Positions 8,886-18,553 are shown, counted from the first letter of the stretch. The stretch: 27,229 nt of DNA from Epulopiscium sp. Nele67-Bin004 (GCA_002007315.1 LNZQ01000092.1:1-27229), one strand, 5' to 3'. Numbers and translations are program-made. Notes: generated by a model not told the origin, from the sequence alone.

Positions 8886-10046
8886 CTAAATAAGTTTATT
8901 TTTAGTGTTATCAATCAAAATGGCTCCCATTGGAGCTGTCAAAATTATACCCATAACTGCAACCGACAAAACAATATCTCCGCAAGGTAGCCCAATGGCT
9001 AGAGGAACTGCCCCTATTGCTGCTTGCACCGTTGCTTTTGGTAAATATGAAAAAACGCAAAATAATTTTTCTTTCGGAGTAAAATGTGTACCTAAAAGAC
9101 TTACAAACACTCCGACTCCTCTAAAGCATAGCGATACTGCTATAATAATTATTGCTTGCCACCATGCCCCCATCATATAGTTTATATTTACACTCGCACC
9201 TACTAGTACAAACAATAAAATTTCAGCCCCTAGCCAAAGCTTACCGATTTTTGCTGATAGTGAGACGCTAGTATTTTGTTTTAAATTAGCTTTAAATATT
9301 ACAGCCATAGTCATAATTGCTATTAATCCCGAAACTATAGTTGTATCGTCAACAAATAATAATAAAAATGAGATGCTTAGTATTAAAATAACTTTAACAG
9401 AATTTCTTATACTATAAATAGTAAAAAATTTAGCACCTACAATTCCAACTACAACACCAACAATTCCTCCTAAAATTATAGATACTGGTACTTCTAGCAA
9501 ACTAATAGCACTAAAATCTCCTCCTGATGCCATTGCCACAAAAGATGAAAATAGCACAATAACAAATATATCATCACAAGATGTGCTAGCGATTATAAGT
9601 TGAGGTATTCCCTTCTCAGTGCCATGATTATTTTCAACTAAACTTATCATTCGAGGTACGACAACCGCTGGCGATACTGCCGCAAGCACTGAACCCATAA
9701 CAGCAGCTTCGATTGCTGATATTCCAAACAACAATGGTGCAAAAATAATATATGACAATATCTCAAATGTGGCTGGGATAAATGCCATAAAAAATGCAGG
9801 TCGCCCTACTTTTTTAACATCAGCAATATTAAGCGACAAACCCGCTCTAAGCAAAATTATAACTAATGCAAGCTCTCGTAAATCTGGCGAAATAGTTATA
9901 ATTGTATCATCTAATAAATTAAAAACGTATGGACCTATAATAATACCACCTAACAACATTCCCATAAGTGATGGTAACTTAAATTGTTTAAATAAATATC
10001 CTAATAACAATCCAACTATAAAAATAATTGCCAACGATGTTAACAT
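8886..10046 (-). CDS. Cation:proton antiporter, CPA family
   Basis: Integral membrane antiporter of 386 residues and roughly 12 hydrophobic segments, exchanging Na+ or K+ for protons in the cytoplasmic membrane. Family features are the early YLFKQFKLPSLMGMLLGGIIIGP, LLRAGLSLNIADV, VLAAVSPAVVVPRM, and the ion-binding Asp pair in STSCDDIFVIVLF near residue 160. The ATG at 10046 was chosen because GGAGG is five bases upstream; a longer reading would start inside this site. There is no C-terminal TrkA-N domain. Only 45 bases separate it from the glnN stop, and that gap holds an intrinsic terminator, so expression probably relies on readthrough from glnN. Ion specificity cannot be told from the sequence. 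Confidence 0.88.
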   Translation of the reverse strand: MLTSLAIIFIVGLLLGYLFKQFKLPSLMGMLLGGIIIGPYVFNLLDDTIITISPDLRELALVIILLRAGLSLNIADVKKVGRPAFFMAFIPATFEILSYIIFAPLLFGISAIEAAVMGSVLAAVSPAVVVPRMISLVENNHGTEKGIPQLIIASTSCDDIFVIVLFSSFVAMASGGDFSAISLLEVPVSIILGGIVGVVVGIVGAKFFTIYSIRNSVKVILILSISFLLLFVDDTTIVSGLIAIMTMAVIFKANLKQNTSVSLSAKIGKLWLGAEILLFVLVGASVNINYMMGAWWQAIIIIAVSLCFRGVGVFVSLLGTHFTPKEKLFCVFSYLPKATVQAAIGAVPLAIGLPCGDIVLSVAVMGIILTAPMGAILIDNTKNKLI

Positions 10047-10064
10047 TGCAACCTCCAAAAAATA

Positions 10065-10084
10065 GGGCGACTAGTAAGTCGCCC
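10065..10084 (-). terminator. Intrinsic terminator after glnN, abutting the antiporter ribosome site
   Basis: A perfect 7-bp stem GGGCGAC/GTCGCCC with a 6-base loop. In the minus-strand transcript it is followed by TATTTTTT and then immediately by the GGAGG of the antiporter gene. It should stop most glnN transcripts and act as an intercistronic attenuator. Confidence 0.75.
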
Positions 10085-10091
10085 ATAATAA

Positions 10092-12167
10092 TTAGTTTAC
10101 GCTATATAAAATTTCACCATAAGTTGGTAATGGCCAATACTCTGCAGAGATTGTAAGTTCAAGTCTGTCTGCAACTTCTCTAAGTTCGTTCATAGTTGTT
10201 AAAACTTGATCACGATAGAATTTTGCTGTTTCTAATGAATCATCAATTTTGTGTGCCTCATCAATAACTTTTTCAAGTACAACAATTTTATCGTATAACT
10301 TATCGCAAAGTGTGCTTAAATCTGTTACTATTTCTTGCTCAACTCTAGTTGAAAGTTCACAAGATTTTTTGCTTAACAATAACTCTACCATCGATTTTTG
10401 GTATGCAAGACAAGCAGGTAAAATATCTTGACGTGCAATATCAAGTGCACTTATTGCTTCGATATTTAATGTTTTGCTATAGCCCTCAACAAGAATTTCG
10501 TATCTTGCATGAACTTCTGCAGGAGTGAAAATTCCGTGCTTTTTGAATAAATCGATGTTTTTTTGCTCGATAAATGTTGGAAGTACGTCAACTGTTGTTT
10601 TAAGATTTAATAAACCACGTTTTTCAGCTTCAACAACCCACTCATCAGAATAATTGTTACCGTTGAATACAATTCTTCTGTGGTCTGTCATAGCAGCTTT
10701 GATTACTTCGTTAACATCTTTTCCTTCTTCAAGCATAGCAGCAATTTCAGTTAATGCTTCTGCAACAACTGTGTTAAGTACAATGTTTGCTCCAGAAATT
10801 GAAATTGCAGAACCTAACATTCTAAACTCAAATTTATTTCCTGTAAATGCAAACGGAGATGTACGGTTACGATCTGTTGTATCTTTATCAAATTGTGGAA
10901 GTACGTGTGCTGGTAAATCCATTTCACGCTCACAATTGTCAGTGTATGGCGTATCATTTACGATACTATCAACGATTGCTTCAAGCTCATCACCTAAAAA
11001 CATACTTACGATAGCTGGAGGTGCCTCATTCGCCCCAAGTCTGTGGTCGTTTCCTGCACTTGCCACAGTAAGTCTTAATAAATCTTGATATTTATCTACT
11101 GCTTTAATAGTCGCCGCTAAAAATACTAAAAATTGAGTATTTTCTGCTGGAGTTTTTCCAGGCTCTAGTAAGTTTTCGCCAGTGTTAGTTGACATTGACC
11201 AGTTGTTGTGTTTCCCTGATCCGTTTACACCTTCAAAAGGTTTTTCATGAATTAAGCATACCAAATTATGTTTTTTTGCAACTTTTTTTGCAATTTCCAT
11301 AGTTAATTGGTTGTGATCTGTTGCTATGTTTGTTGTTTGGAATATTGGTGCTGTTTCATGTTGAGCTGGTGCAACTTCATTGTGTTTAGTTTTTGATAAA
11401 ATTCCAAGTTTCCAAAGTTCTTGATCAAACTCTTCCATAAAGTCTACAACTCTTGCTTTTAGCGAACCAAAGTAGTGATCTTCAAGATCTTGACCTTTTG
11501 CAGGACGTGCCCCAAATAATGTTCTACCAGTATAAATTAAGTCTGGTCTTTTTAAGTATACTTCTTTGTCAATAAGGAAATACTCTTGTTCTGGCCCAAC
11601 CGTTGTATCAACTCTTTTAACTTCAGTTTTTCCAAGTAAGTGTAAAACTTTAACTGCTTCTTTGTCTAACGCTTCCATAGAACGAAGTAATGGAGTCTTT
11701 TTATCTAATGCTTCTCCGCTGTATGAACAAAATGCTGTTGGAATACATAGAGTACCATCTTTGATAAATGCATAAGATGAAACGTCCCAAACTGTATAAC
11801 CACGAGCTTCAAAAGTTGCACGTAATCCACCAGATGGAAAACTTGATGCATCTGGCTCTCCTTTTACAAGTTCTTTTCCAGAAAACTCCATTATAATACG
11901 ACCGTCTGAATCTGGAGAAATAAAGCTGTCATGTTTCTCAGCTGTAACACCTGTCATAGGTTGGAACCAGTGTGTATAGTGTGTTGCACCATGTTCAATT
12001 GCCCAATCTTTCATAGCGTTTGCTACAACATTTGCTACGCTAAGCTCTAAATGGTCGCCATCATCAACTGTTTTTTTGATAGCTTTATAAATACTTTTTG
12101 GTAATCTCGCTTGCATTACCACGTCGTTAAATACTAATGATCCAAATAATTCAGGAATACCGTTCAT
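10092..12167 (-). CDS. glnN: Glutamine synthetase type III
   Basis: Catalyses ATP-dependent formation of glutamine from glutamate and ammonium in the cytoplasm. The 691-residue length is typical of the large type III enzymes, against about 450 for type I. The N terminus [20 protein letters not shown] is the type III signature. Active-site stretches include [16 protein letters not shown] (near residue 260), [15 protein letters not shown] (about 315) and [19 protein letters not shown] (about 370). A long helical C-terminal region (EEVITDLSTL-like, after about 560) is also typical. The ribosome site is weak (GAGAGG). It lies 71 bp downstream of asnA on the same strand, with its own promoter-like sequence in between, forming an ammonium-assimilation cluster. 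Confidence 0.96.
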   Translation of the reverse strand: MNGIPELFGSLVFNDVVMQARLPKSIYKAIKKTVDDGDHLELSVANVVANAMKDWAIEHGATHYTHWFQPMTGVTAEKHDSFISPDSDGRIIMEFSGKELVKGEPDASSFPSGGLRATFEARGYTVWDVSSYAFIKDGTLCIPTAFCSYSGEALDKKTPLLRSMEALDKEAVKVLHLLGKTEVKRVDTTVGPEQEYFLIDKEVYLKRPDLIYTGRTLFGARPAKGQDLEDHYFGSLKARVVDFMEEFDQELWKLGILSKTKHNEVAPAQHETAPIFQTTNIATDHNQLTMEIAKKVAKKHNLVCLIHEKPFEGVNGSGKHNNWSMSTNTGENLLEPGKTPAENTQFLVFLAATIKAVDKYQDLLRLTVASAGNDHRLGANEAPPAIVSMFLGDELEAIVDSIVNDTPYTDNCEREMDLPAHVLPQFDKDTTDRNRTSPFAFTGNKFEFRMLGSAISISGANIVLNTVVAEALTEIAAMLEEGKDVNEVIKAAMTDHRRIVFNGNNYSDEWVVEAEKRGLLNLKTTVDVLPTFIEQKNIDLFKKHGIFTPAEVHARYEILVEGYSKTLNIEAISALDIARQDILPACLAYQKSMVELLLSKKSCELSTRVEQEIVTDLSTLCDKLYDKIVVLEKVIDEAHKIDDSLETAKFYRDQVLTTMNELREVADRLELTISAEYWPLPTYGEILYSVN

Positions 12168-12187
12168 TTTAAAACCTCTCTTTATTT

Positions 12188-12216
12188 ATAATATTTTATA
12201 GCTATTATTATGTTAA
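12188..12216 (-). promoter_or_regulatory. Promoter for glnN
   Basis: On the minus strand TTAACA (12211-12216), a 17-base spacer and TATTAT (12188-12193) lie in the asnA-glnN gap, about 21 bases before the glnN ATG. glnN can therefore be transcribed apart from asnA. Confidence 0.5.
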
Positions 12217-12238
12217 GTAGTAAGTAAATTATAACTAA

Positions 12239-13246
12239 TTATAGTAATTCAATTGAAAATTCTCTGCAAGTTTCAATCATTTCCTGTGGCCATACTGAAG
12301 CTTGAACTTCTCCTACATGTGCTTTTTCTAAAAGTGTCATACAAATTCTAGATTGACCAATTCCTCCACCTAAAGTAAGTGGGAGTTCTCCATTTAAAAG
12401 CATTTTATGAAATGGCTTGGACTTTCTTTGCTCTAAATTTAATGATTCTAATTGCTCTGTTAGCGATTCTTGATCTACACGAATACCCATAGATGATAAT
12501 TCTACTGCCCGGTCAAGTACAGGATACCAAATAATAATATCTCCGTTTAATGACCAGTCATCATAATCTGGTGCTCTAAGATCGTGTGGCTCACCACTGT
12601 TCAAAGGTCCGCCAATTTGCATAATAAATACTGCACCTTTTTCTTTTGCAATCAAATCTTCTCTCTCTTTTGGAGTTTGATTTGGATATAAATCTTCAAG
12701 TTGTTGTGAAGTTATAAAGAAAATATCTTCTGCAAGTTCAATATTTAATGTGTCAAATTTATCGTTTAAAACTGTTTTCGTGTTTTTGTATGATTGCCAA
12801 ATTTTCTTTACAACATTTTGTAAAGTGTTAATATTACGCTCTTCTTTATTTATTATCATTTCCCAGTCCCATTGGTCTACATATACAGAATGTAAGTTGC
12901 CAACTTCCTCGTCACGACGAATTGCGTTCATGTCTGTATATAACCCAGTGTTTGGTGAAAATCCATAGTTTTTAAGAGCAAGACGTTTCCATTTTGCAAG
13001 CGATTGCACAACTTGAGCATCAACGGCCATATCTTTTATATCAAATGCAACCGGTCTTTCAACTCCATTTAAGTCGTCATTAAGTCCTGTTTCTGGCAAA
13101 ATAAATAATGGTGCAGATACACGAGTCAAGTTTAGAGCCTCTGCTAACTCTTTTTCAAAAGTGTCCTTAGCTAATTTGATAGCTATTTCGGTGTCAAGAA
13201 GCGATAGTTTTTGAACATAAGTAATTGGTGTAATTAGTTTTTGCAT
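12239..13246 (-). CDS. asnA: Aspartate-ammonia ligase (asparagine synthetase A)
   Basis: Forms asparagine from aspartate, ammonia and ATP with release of AMP and pyrophosphate. It is the ammonia-dependent enzyme related to class II aminoacyl-tRNA synthetases. The 335-residue length matches the family (about 330). Recognised stretches are the N-terminal ITPITYVQKLSLLDTEIAIK, SAPLFILPETGLNDDLNGVE, GLYTDMNAIRRDEEVGNLHS, VDQWDWEM and the C-terminal GGGIGQSRICMTLLEKAHVG, the ATP-binding class II motif 3. AAGGGG lies about nine bases ahead of the ATG. The gene is preceded by a promoter and a strong hairpin with a U-run, so its expression appears controlled by premature termination. Confidence 0.96.
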   Translation of the reverse strand: MQKLITPITYVQKLSLLDTEIAIKLAKDTFEKELAEALNLTRVSAPLFILPETGLNDDLNGVERPVAFDIKDMAVDAQVVQSLAKWKRLALKNYGFSPNTGLYTDMNAIRRDEEVGNLHSVYVDQWDWEMIINKEERNINTLQNVVKKIWQSYKNTKTVLNDKFDTLNIELAEDIFFITSQQLEDLYPNQTPKEREDLIAKEKGAVFIMQIGGPLNSGEPHDLRAPDYDDWSLNGDIIIWYPVLDRAVELSSMGIRVDQESLTEQLESLNLEQRKSKPFHKMLLNGELPLTLGGGIGQSRICMTLLEKAHVGEVQASVWPQEMIETCREFSIELL

Positions 13247-13284
13247 AATATATCATTCCCCTTCTACAACAAAAGTTTATAATT

Positions 13285-13337
13285 AAAAAAAGACGCCATG
13301 AACTTCTCCCTTTAAGAGGAAAGTCCACAGCGTCTTT
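13285..13337 (-). terminator. Terminator/attenuator hairpin in the asnA leader
   Basis: In the minus-strand RNA AAAGACGC (13330-13337) pairs with GCGTCTTT (13289-13296). The inner arms continue as TGTGGACTT/AAGTTCATG (G-U pairs allowed) and CTC/GAG, giving about 20 pairs with one 2-base bulge, followed by seven U. It starts only about 11 bases after the predicted asnA transcription start and ends about 38 bases before the asnA ATG. It may also end transcripts coming from nifJ. Confidence 0.75.
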
Positions 13338-13354
13338 GCTGTTAATTAACTAAG

Positions 13355-13383
13355 ATATTATCATACAAAGTTAATAGTGTCAA
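13355..13383 (-). promoter_or_regulatory. Strong SigA-type promoter of asnA
   Basis: On the minus strand TTGACA (13378-13383), exactly 17 bases, then TAATAT (13355-13360). The transcription start is predicted near 13348, just ahead of the attenuator-like hairpin. Confidence 0.7.
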
Positions 13384-13453
13384 TAATTATAGAAAATTTT
13401 AGTAAATAGTAATGATTAAATACTTAAACTAGCCATATACTTTGTCATTTTTT

Positions 13454-16400
13454 CTATTGTTCTGCAAGACGTTTATACGTTTCGTATCTCTCTTTTGCAT
13501 CTTGTTCATTTTTCTCAAATAGTGCTTCGCTATGATCTGGATATTGTTGAACAAGAGCTGAATATCTAATTTGCCCCATAATGAAATCTCTAAAGCTTTC
13601 AGTTGGTGCTTTTGAATCTAAGCTGAAAGGATTTTTTCCTTCTTCTTTAAGATCTGGATTGTATCTAAACAAATGCCAGTATCCACACTTAACTGCATCA
13701 GCTGTATTCTCAATTGAACATGACATACCTTTTTTGATACCTTGGCTTATACAAGGAGAGTATGCGATTACAATCGAAGGACCATCATACGCTTCTGCTT
13801 CAAGCAATGTTTTGATTAGGTGGTTTTTGTCTGCCCCAATTGCAACTTGTGCAACGTATACATTTCCATAAGACATCATCATTAGACCAAGATTTTTCTT
13901 ACCAGTCTTTTTACCTGATGCTGCAAATTTTGCAATTGCTGCAGCTGGTGTTGCTTTTGATGACTGTCCACCTGTATTAGAATAAATTTCTGTATCATAA
14001 ACAAGAACGTTTACATTTTCGCCTGATGCCATAACATGGTCAAGTCCACCATAACCAATGTCATATGCCCAGCCGTCTCCACCGATAATCCATTGAGAAC
14101 GTTTTACTAAGTGATCGTTTCTTTCTTTGATTGCTTCAACTAATTCAGCCGCTTCACCTTCAAAGTCGCCATTTTCTATAACTTCTCTAACTTTTTTACT
14201 TGCAACTTTTGAACCATTAGAGTCATTTTTGTTTTCAATCCATTCTTCAAATGCAACTTTTGCATCAGATGGAATGTCTAGTTCAACAAGTGCTTTCATG
14301 TTTGCTTCTATTTTATTTCTAAGTTGTTTGTTTCCTAAATACATACCAAATCCATACTCAGCATTGTCTTCAAATAGTGAGTTTGCCCAAGCTGGACCTT
14401 TGCCCTCGTGGTTAGTTGTATATGGTGTTGATGGTGCTGAACCACCCCAAATTGAAGAACAACCTGTTGCATTAGAAATCATCATTCTATCACCAAATAA
14501 TTGAGTTACAAGTTTTGTATATGGTGTTTCACCACAACCTGCACAAGCCCCTGAGAATTCAATTAATGGAGTTTTGAATTGACTATCTTTAACTGTTTTA
14601 CCTTCAACCAAATCACCTTTATATGATACAGATTTAACAGCGTAATCCCAGTTAGTATTTTCAGCTACAACTTGAGTACCAAGTGGTTGCATAACTAAAG
14701 CTTTTTTCTTAGCTGGACAAATGTTTGCACAGTTTGCACAACCTGTACAGTCAAGAGGACTTATTTGCATTCTGTAAGATAATCCTGCAAATGGTTTTCC
14801 AATAGCTTTTTTAGCTTTAAACGTTTCAGGGGCATTTTCAAGTTCATTTTCATCAACAAGAACTGGACGAATACAAGCATGTGGACATACAAATGCACAC
14901 TGGTTACATTGGATACAATCTTCCATTATCCATTCTGGGACATCGATACCAATACCACGTTTTTCGTACGCTGAAGTTCCTGCTGGGAATGTTCCGTCTT
15001 CATATCCGTTAAATGCTGAAATTGGTAAGCTATCTCCATCTTGAGAGTTCATTGGCATAACGATATTTTTTACGAATGCTGGCATTTCAAATTCTTCAAT
15101 TTCTTTTTCTACAGCATTTGTCCAATCAGCTGGAACCTCTACTTTTACAAGTGCTCCAATACCTTTATCAATTGCTTCATAGTTCATGTTTACAACTTTT
15201 TCACCTTTTTTGCCGTATGCTTTAACAATTGAATCACGCAAATGCTCTCTTGCTTCTTCAACAGGAATAATGTTCGCAAGTTTGAAAAATGCTGATTGCA
15301 TAACCATGTTAATTCTTTTTCCAAGACCTGTTTCTTGTCCGATTTTTGTTGCATTTATAGTATAAAATTGGATATCGTTATTTGCCATGTATTGTTTCAT
15401 TTTTGCTGGCAATTTATCTCCTAATTCTTCTGGTTCCCAAATACAGTTAAGAACGAAAATTCCACCTTTTTTAAGTCCTTTTAATACCTCGTATTCATCA
15501 ACATAAGATTGATTGTGACAAGCGATATAGTCTGCTTCATCAATAAGATATGTTGAACGTATAGGCTCGTCTCCAAATCTAAGGTGAGACATAGTTACCC
15601 CGCCAGATTTTTTTGAGTCATACGCAAAGTATGCTTGAACGTATTTGTCAGTTGTTGAACCTATAATTTTAATAGCTTGTTTGTTTGCTCCAACAGTTCC
15701 GTCAGAACCTAGCCCCCAGAATTTACATCTAATTGTACCTGGTTGTGCAATACTGAATTTTTCAGCAAGTGGTATAGATAGGTTTGTTACGTCATCTTCG
15801 ATACCAACTGTAAAGTTCTTTTGTGGAGTCTCTAAAGCTAAATTATCAAAAATTGCTTTAACATGTCTTGGCGTTACATCTTTTGAACCAAGCCCATATC
15901 TACCACCAATAATTTTTACGTTTCTTTCAGCATCAAAAAATGCATTTCTAACGTCTAAATACAGAGGTTCTCCAGCAGCTCCTGGCTCTTTTGTTCTGTC
16001 CATTACACAAATTCTTTGTGCAGTTGTTGGAACAGCGTTTAAGAAATGCTCTGTTGAAAACGGTCTGAATAAGTGAATTTTTACAAGTCCATATTTTCCG
16101 CCTTCACTATTTAGTTTATCAATTGTTTCTTCTATCGCTTCTGTTACAGAACCCATTGCAATAAGTACGTCTGTTGCATCTTCTGCTCCGTAATAGTTAA
16201 ACAAGCCATATTTTCTGCCTGTAAGTTCGCTCATTTTGTTTAAATATTCTTCAACATGTCCAACCATATCAATGTAGAATTTGTTTGATGCTTCTCTAGT
16301 TTGGAAATAAATATCAGGATTTTGAGCTGTACCACGTGTTACAGGACGCTCTGGTGATAATGCTCTACTTCTAAACTCTTTAAGAGCTTCTTGATCTATT

Positions 16401-16981
16401 AAACTACCATAGTCTTCGTAATCTAAGACTTCAACTTTTTGGATTTCATGTGACGTTCTAAACCCATCAAAAAAGTGAATAACTGGTAAACGTCCTTTTA
16501 TAGCTGCAAGATGTGCTACTGGTGCAATATCGGCAACTTCTTGTACAGACCCCGATGCAATCATAATGCACCCTGTTTGACGTGCTGCCATAACATCTTG
16601 GTGATCACCAAATATAGATAACGCTTGTGCAGCTAGAGCACGTGCACTTACATGGAATACTCCAGGTAATAGCTCACCAGCAATTTTATACATGTTAGGA
16701 ATCATAAGAAGTAAACCTTGTGATGCTGTAAATGTTGTAGTTAACGCTCCTGCTTGTAGAGAACCATGGAATGCTCCAGCAGCTCCTGCCTCAGACTGCA
16801 TTTCAACTACATCAACTTTTTGTCCAAATACATTAACTCGTCCTGCAGATGCCCAATCGTCCATAGTCTCTGCCATTGTAGTAGATGGTGTTATAGGGTA
16901 AATAGTTGCTACATCAGTGTACGCATAGGCTACATATGCAGCAGCTGTGTTTCCATCAATCGTGATTTTTTTCTTAGCCAT
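13454..16981 (-). CDS. nifJ: Pyruvate:ferredoxin (flavodoxin) oxidoreductase
   Basis: Oxidises pyruvate to acetyl-CoA and CO2 and reduces ferredoxin, the central step of clostridial fermentation. The 1175 residues are full length for the single-chain enzyme. The N-terminal domain has TDVATIYPITPSTTMAE and QSEAGAAGAFHGSLQAGA. The gamma-type domain holds KFWGLGSDGTVGANKQ. Two [4Fe-4S] sites follow: CIQCNQCAFVCPHAC (about residue 692) and CTGCANCANICPAKK (about 742). The thiamine-diphosphate domain has CAGCGETPYTKL (about 812) with the proximal cluster cysteines and GGDGWAYDIGYGGLDHV (about 969). AAGGAGG lies seven bases ahead of the ATG. It is divergent from the flavodiiron protein gene, its likely companion in electron flow and oxygen defence. 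Confidence 0.97.
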   Translation of the reverse strand: MAKKKITIDGNTAAAYVAYAYTDVATIYPITPSTTMAETMDDWASAGRVNVFGQKVDVVEMQSEAGAAGAFHGSLQAGALTTTFTASQGLLLMIPNMYKIAGELLPGVFHVSARALAAQALSIFGDHQDVMAARQTGCIMIASGSVQEVADIAPVAHLAAIKGRLPVIHFFDGFRTSHEIQKVEVLDYEDYGSLIDQEALKEFRSRALSPERPVTRGTAQNPDIYFQTREASNKFYIDMVGHVEEYLNKMSELTGRKYGLFNYYGAEDATDVLIAMGSVTEAIEETIDKLNSEGGKYGLVKIHLFRPFSTEHFLNAVPTTAQRICVMDRTKEPGAAGEPLYLDVRNAFFDAERNVKIIGGRYGLGSKDVTPRHVKAIFDNLALETPQKNFTVGIEDDVTNLSIPLAEKFSIAQPGTIRCKFWGLGSDGTVGANKQAIKIIGSTTDKYVQAYFAYDSKKSGGVTMSHLRFGDEPIRSTYLIDEADYIACHNQSYVDEYEVLKGLKKGGIFVLNCIWEPEELGDKLPAKMKQYMANNDIQFYTINATKIGQETGLGKRINMVMQSAFFKLANIIPVEEAREHLRDSIVKAYGKKGEKVVNMNYEAIDKGIGALVKVEVPADWTNAVEKEIEEFEMPAFVKNIVMPMNSQDGDSLPISAFNGYEDGTFPAGTSAYEKRGIGIDVPEWIMEDCIQCNQCAFVCPHACIRPVLVDENELENAPETFKAKKAIGKPFAGLSYRMQISPLDCTGCANCANICPAKKKALVMQPLGTQVVAENTNWDYAVKSVSYKGDLVEGKTVKDSQFKTPLIEFSGACAGCGETPYTKLVTQLFGDRMMISNATGCSSIWGGSAPSTPYTTNHEGKGPAWANSLFEDNAEYGFGMYLGNKQLRNKIEANMKALVELDIPSDAKVAFEEWIENKNDSNGSKVASKKVREVIENGDFEGEAAELVEAIKERNDHLVKRSQWIIGGDGWAYDIGYGGLDHVMASGENVNVLVYDTEIYSNTGGQSSKATPAAAIAKFAASGKKTGKKNLGLMMMSYGNVYVAQVAIGADKNHLIKTLLEAEAYDGPSIVIAYSPCISQGIKKGMSCSIENTADAVKCGYWHLFRYNPDLKEEGKNPFSLDSKAPTESFRDFIMGQIRYSALVQQYPDHSEALFEKNEQDAKERYETYKRLAEQ

Positions 16982-17031
16982 AAAATGACCTCCTTGGATA
17001 TATAGTATATTTAAACTTTACCTCAATCTTT

Positions 17032-17060
17032 ATATTATCATATTCTCACCTAAATATCAA
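17032..17060 (-). promoter_or_regulatory. SigA-type promoter of nifJ
   Basis: On the minus strand TTGATA (17055-17060), 17 bases, TAATAT (17032-17037). The leader before the nifJ ATG is about 44 bases. Confidence 0.55.
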
Positions 17061-17141
17061 ATAATAAATTGTGGTCAAACTTAATAATAAAACTGAGTAG
17101 TTTTTATTTATATTTATTTTTTAACAATCTTAATTTGTGTA

Positions 17142-17170
17142 TTGACATATCGCAAAAGCTTAGTTACTAT
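17142..17170 (+). promoter_or_regulatory. SigA-type promoter of the flavodiiron protein gene
   Basis: TTGACA (17142-17147), 17 bases, TACTAT (17165-17170). The -10 box lies in the loop of a short dyad, CTTAG-N7-CTAAG (17159-17175), that could be an operator. Confidence 0.65.
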
Positions 17171-17218
17171 CTAAGTATGGTCAATAAAAATCAATTTTAA
17201 ACATCAAAGGAGAAAAAA

Positions 17219-18442
17219 ATGTATAAATCTATAACACAAAATTTGACATGGGTTGGTATTCAAGACGCTGATCTAAGAATATTTGACATAATTATGGAGA
17301 CAGAATTTGGTACATCTTATAACTCTTATCTACTAAAAAACAAAGATGCAGACGAATATATTTTATTTGAAACGGCTAAAGAAACATTCGTTGATATTTA
17401 TATCGAAAAACTTAAATCAGTAACTGAACTTAACAAAATCAAATATTTAGTAGTAAATCATACGGAACCAGACCACGCAGGTTCAATCGCCAAAATTATA
17501 GAACTTATTGAAGACATAACAATTATAGCTGCTCCTATAGCTATTACATTTTTAAAAGAACATACAAATATGTCTTTTAATTCTATTCAAGCTAAAGAGG
17601 GAACCCCTCTAACAGTTTGTGGATATACATTAAACTTTAAAAGCGTGCCATTTTTGCACTGGCCAGACACGATATATACGTATGTTGAAGAAGATAAACT
17701 TCTTGTAACATGCGACTCTTTTGGTGCACATTATTCACATGAGGATATTTTGTATAGTAGTCTTACTGACACTGAAATAAAAGATTTTGATACAGCATAC
17801 CAATATTATTACAACATGATAATGGGGCCATTTAAGCCATATATGTTGACAGCACTTGACAAAATTGCTGGTTTAGAAATTAACTATGTTTGCCCTGGAC
17901 ATGGACTAGTATTTGATAATAATAACTTTGAAAAATATCGCAACTTATATAAAGAATGGTCAACTGTTGTTCCACGTGCAAAACAAAGCGTTGTTGTAGC
18001 ATACGTTTCATCATATGGATACACTAAAAAAATCGCTGAAAATATCGCCGAAGGAGCTAAACGTACTGGACTTGACGTATTTATGTTTGATATCGCAACT
18101 TGTAATTTTGGCGACCTTATGAGTGAAGTTAATCAATGTAGCGGATTATTGGTCGGATCTCCTACATTTATTGCAGATACACTTCCACCAGTGTGGAATT
18201 TGTTAACATCATTAAATCCTTTTGTACACAAAGGTATGCTTGCAGGAGCATTTGGTTCGTATGGTTGGAGTGGTGAGGCTACAAAAAACATCTCAACTAG
18301 ATTTAGTCAAATTTATTTAAAACAACCACTTGAACCATTAAGCATTCGACTTAATCCATCAAGAGAGCAGTGCGAAAATGCTATTGCATTTGGAGAAAAT
18401 TTTGCCGAACATTGTATTGCTGAACGTGAAAAAAATAACTAA
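17219..18442 (+). CDS. Flavodiiron protein (FprA-like oxygen/nitric oxide reductase)
   Basis: Cytoplasmic enzyme of 407 residues that reduces O2 to water or NO to N2O with electrons from rubredoxin or similar donors. It protects anaerobes from oxygen and nitrosative stress. The N-terminal metallo-beta-lactamase-like domain carries the complete di-iron ligand set: H81, E83, D85 and H86 in HTEPDHAG, H147 in FLHWPDT, D166 in TCDSFGAHY and H228 in PGHGLVF. From about residue 255 a flavodoxin domain (VVVAYVSSYGYTKKIAENIA) binds FMN. No C-terminal rubredoxin is fused. Upstream are a consensus promoter and AAAGGAG about seven bases before the ATG. Whether O2 or NO is preferred cannot be told from the sequence. 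Confidence 0.95.
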   Translation: MYKSITQNLTWVGIQDADLRIFDIIMETEFGTSYNSYLLKNKDADEYILFETAKETFVDIYIEKLKSVTELNKIKYLVVNHTEPDHAGSIAKIIELIEDITIIAAPIAITFLKEHTNMSFNSIQAKEGTPLTVCGYTLNFKSVPFLHWPDTIYTYVEEDKLLVTCDSFGAHYSHEDILYSSLTDTEIKDFDTAYQYYYNMIMGPFKPYMLTALDKIAGLEINYVCPGHGLVFDNNNFEKYRNLYKEWSTVVPRAKQSVVVAYVSSYGYTKKIAENIAEGAKRTGLDVFMFDIATCNFGDLMSEVNQCSGLLVGSPTFIADTLPPVWNLLTSLNPFVHKGMLAGAFGSYGWSGEATKNISTRFSQIYLKQPLEPLSIRLNPSREQCENAIAFGENFAEHCIAEREKNN

Positions 18443-18445
18443 ATT

Positions 18446-18467
18446 AAAAGGGCTTTAGAGCCCTTTT
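18446..18467 (+). terminator. Intrinsic terminator after the flavodiiron protein gene
   Basis: A perfect 9-bp stem AAAAGGGCT/AGCCCTTTT with a TTAG loop, three bases after the stop codon. Confidence 0.8.
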
Positions 18468-18515
18468 ATGCGTCGTTTGCTTTATGTGATAGATCATAAT
18501 TTACTTGTTTTTATA

Positions 18516-18553
18516 AAAAAATCTATCGCCCAATTATAGACGATAGATTTTTT
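18516..18553. terminator. Bidirectional terminator overlapping the stop of the interrupted gene
   Basis: A perfect 13-bp stem AAAAAATCTATCG/CGATAGATTTTTT with a 12-base loop. On the minus strand the TAA stop of the interrupted gene (18552-18554) lies in the first arm of the stem. It forms a second barrier to plus-strand transcription from the flavodiiron gene. Confidence 0.7.

Noticed and set aside
10654..11088. 144-codon open frame antisense to glnN
   Set aside because: It is a mirror of the glutamine synthetase codons, with low-complexity composition and no translation signals.
13247..13453. T-box riboswitch ahead of asnA
   Set aside because: The leader after the predicted start is only about 100 bases. 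It lacks the T-box sequence and the long specifier stem; only a promoter and one terminator hairpin are present.
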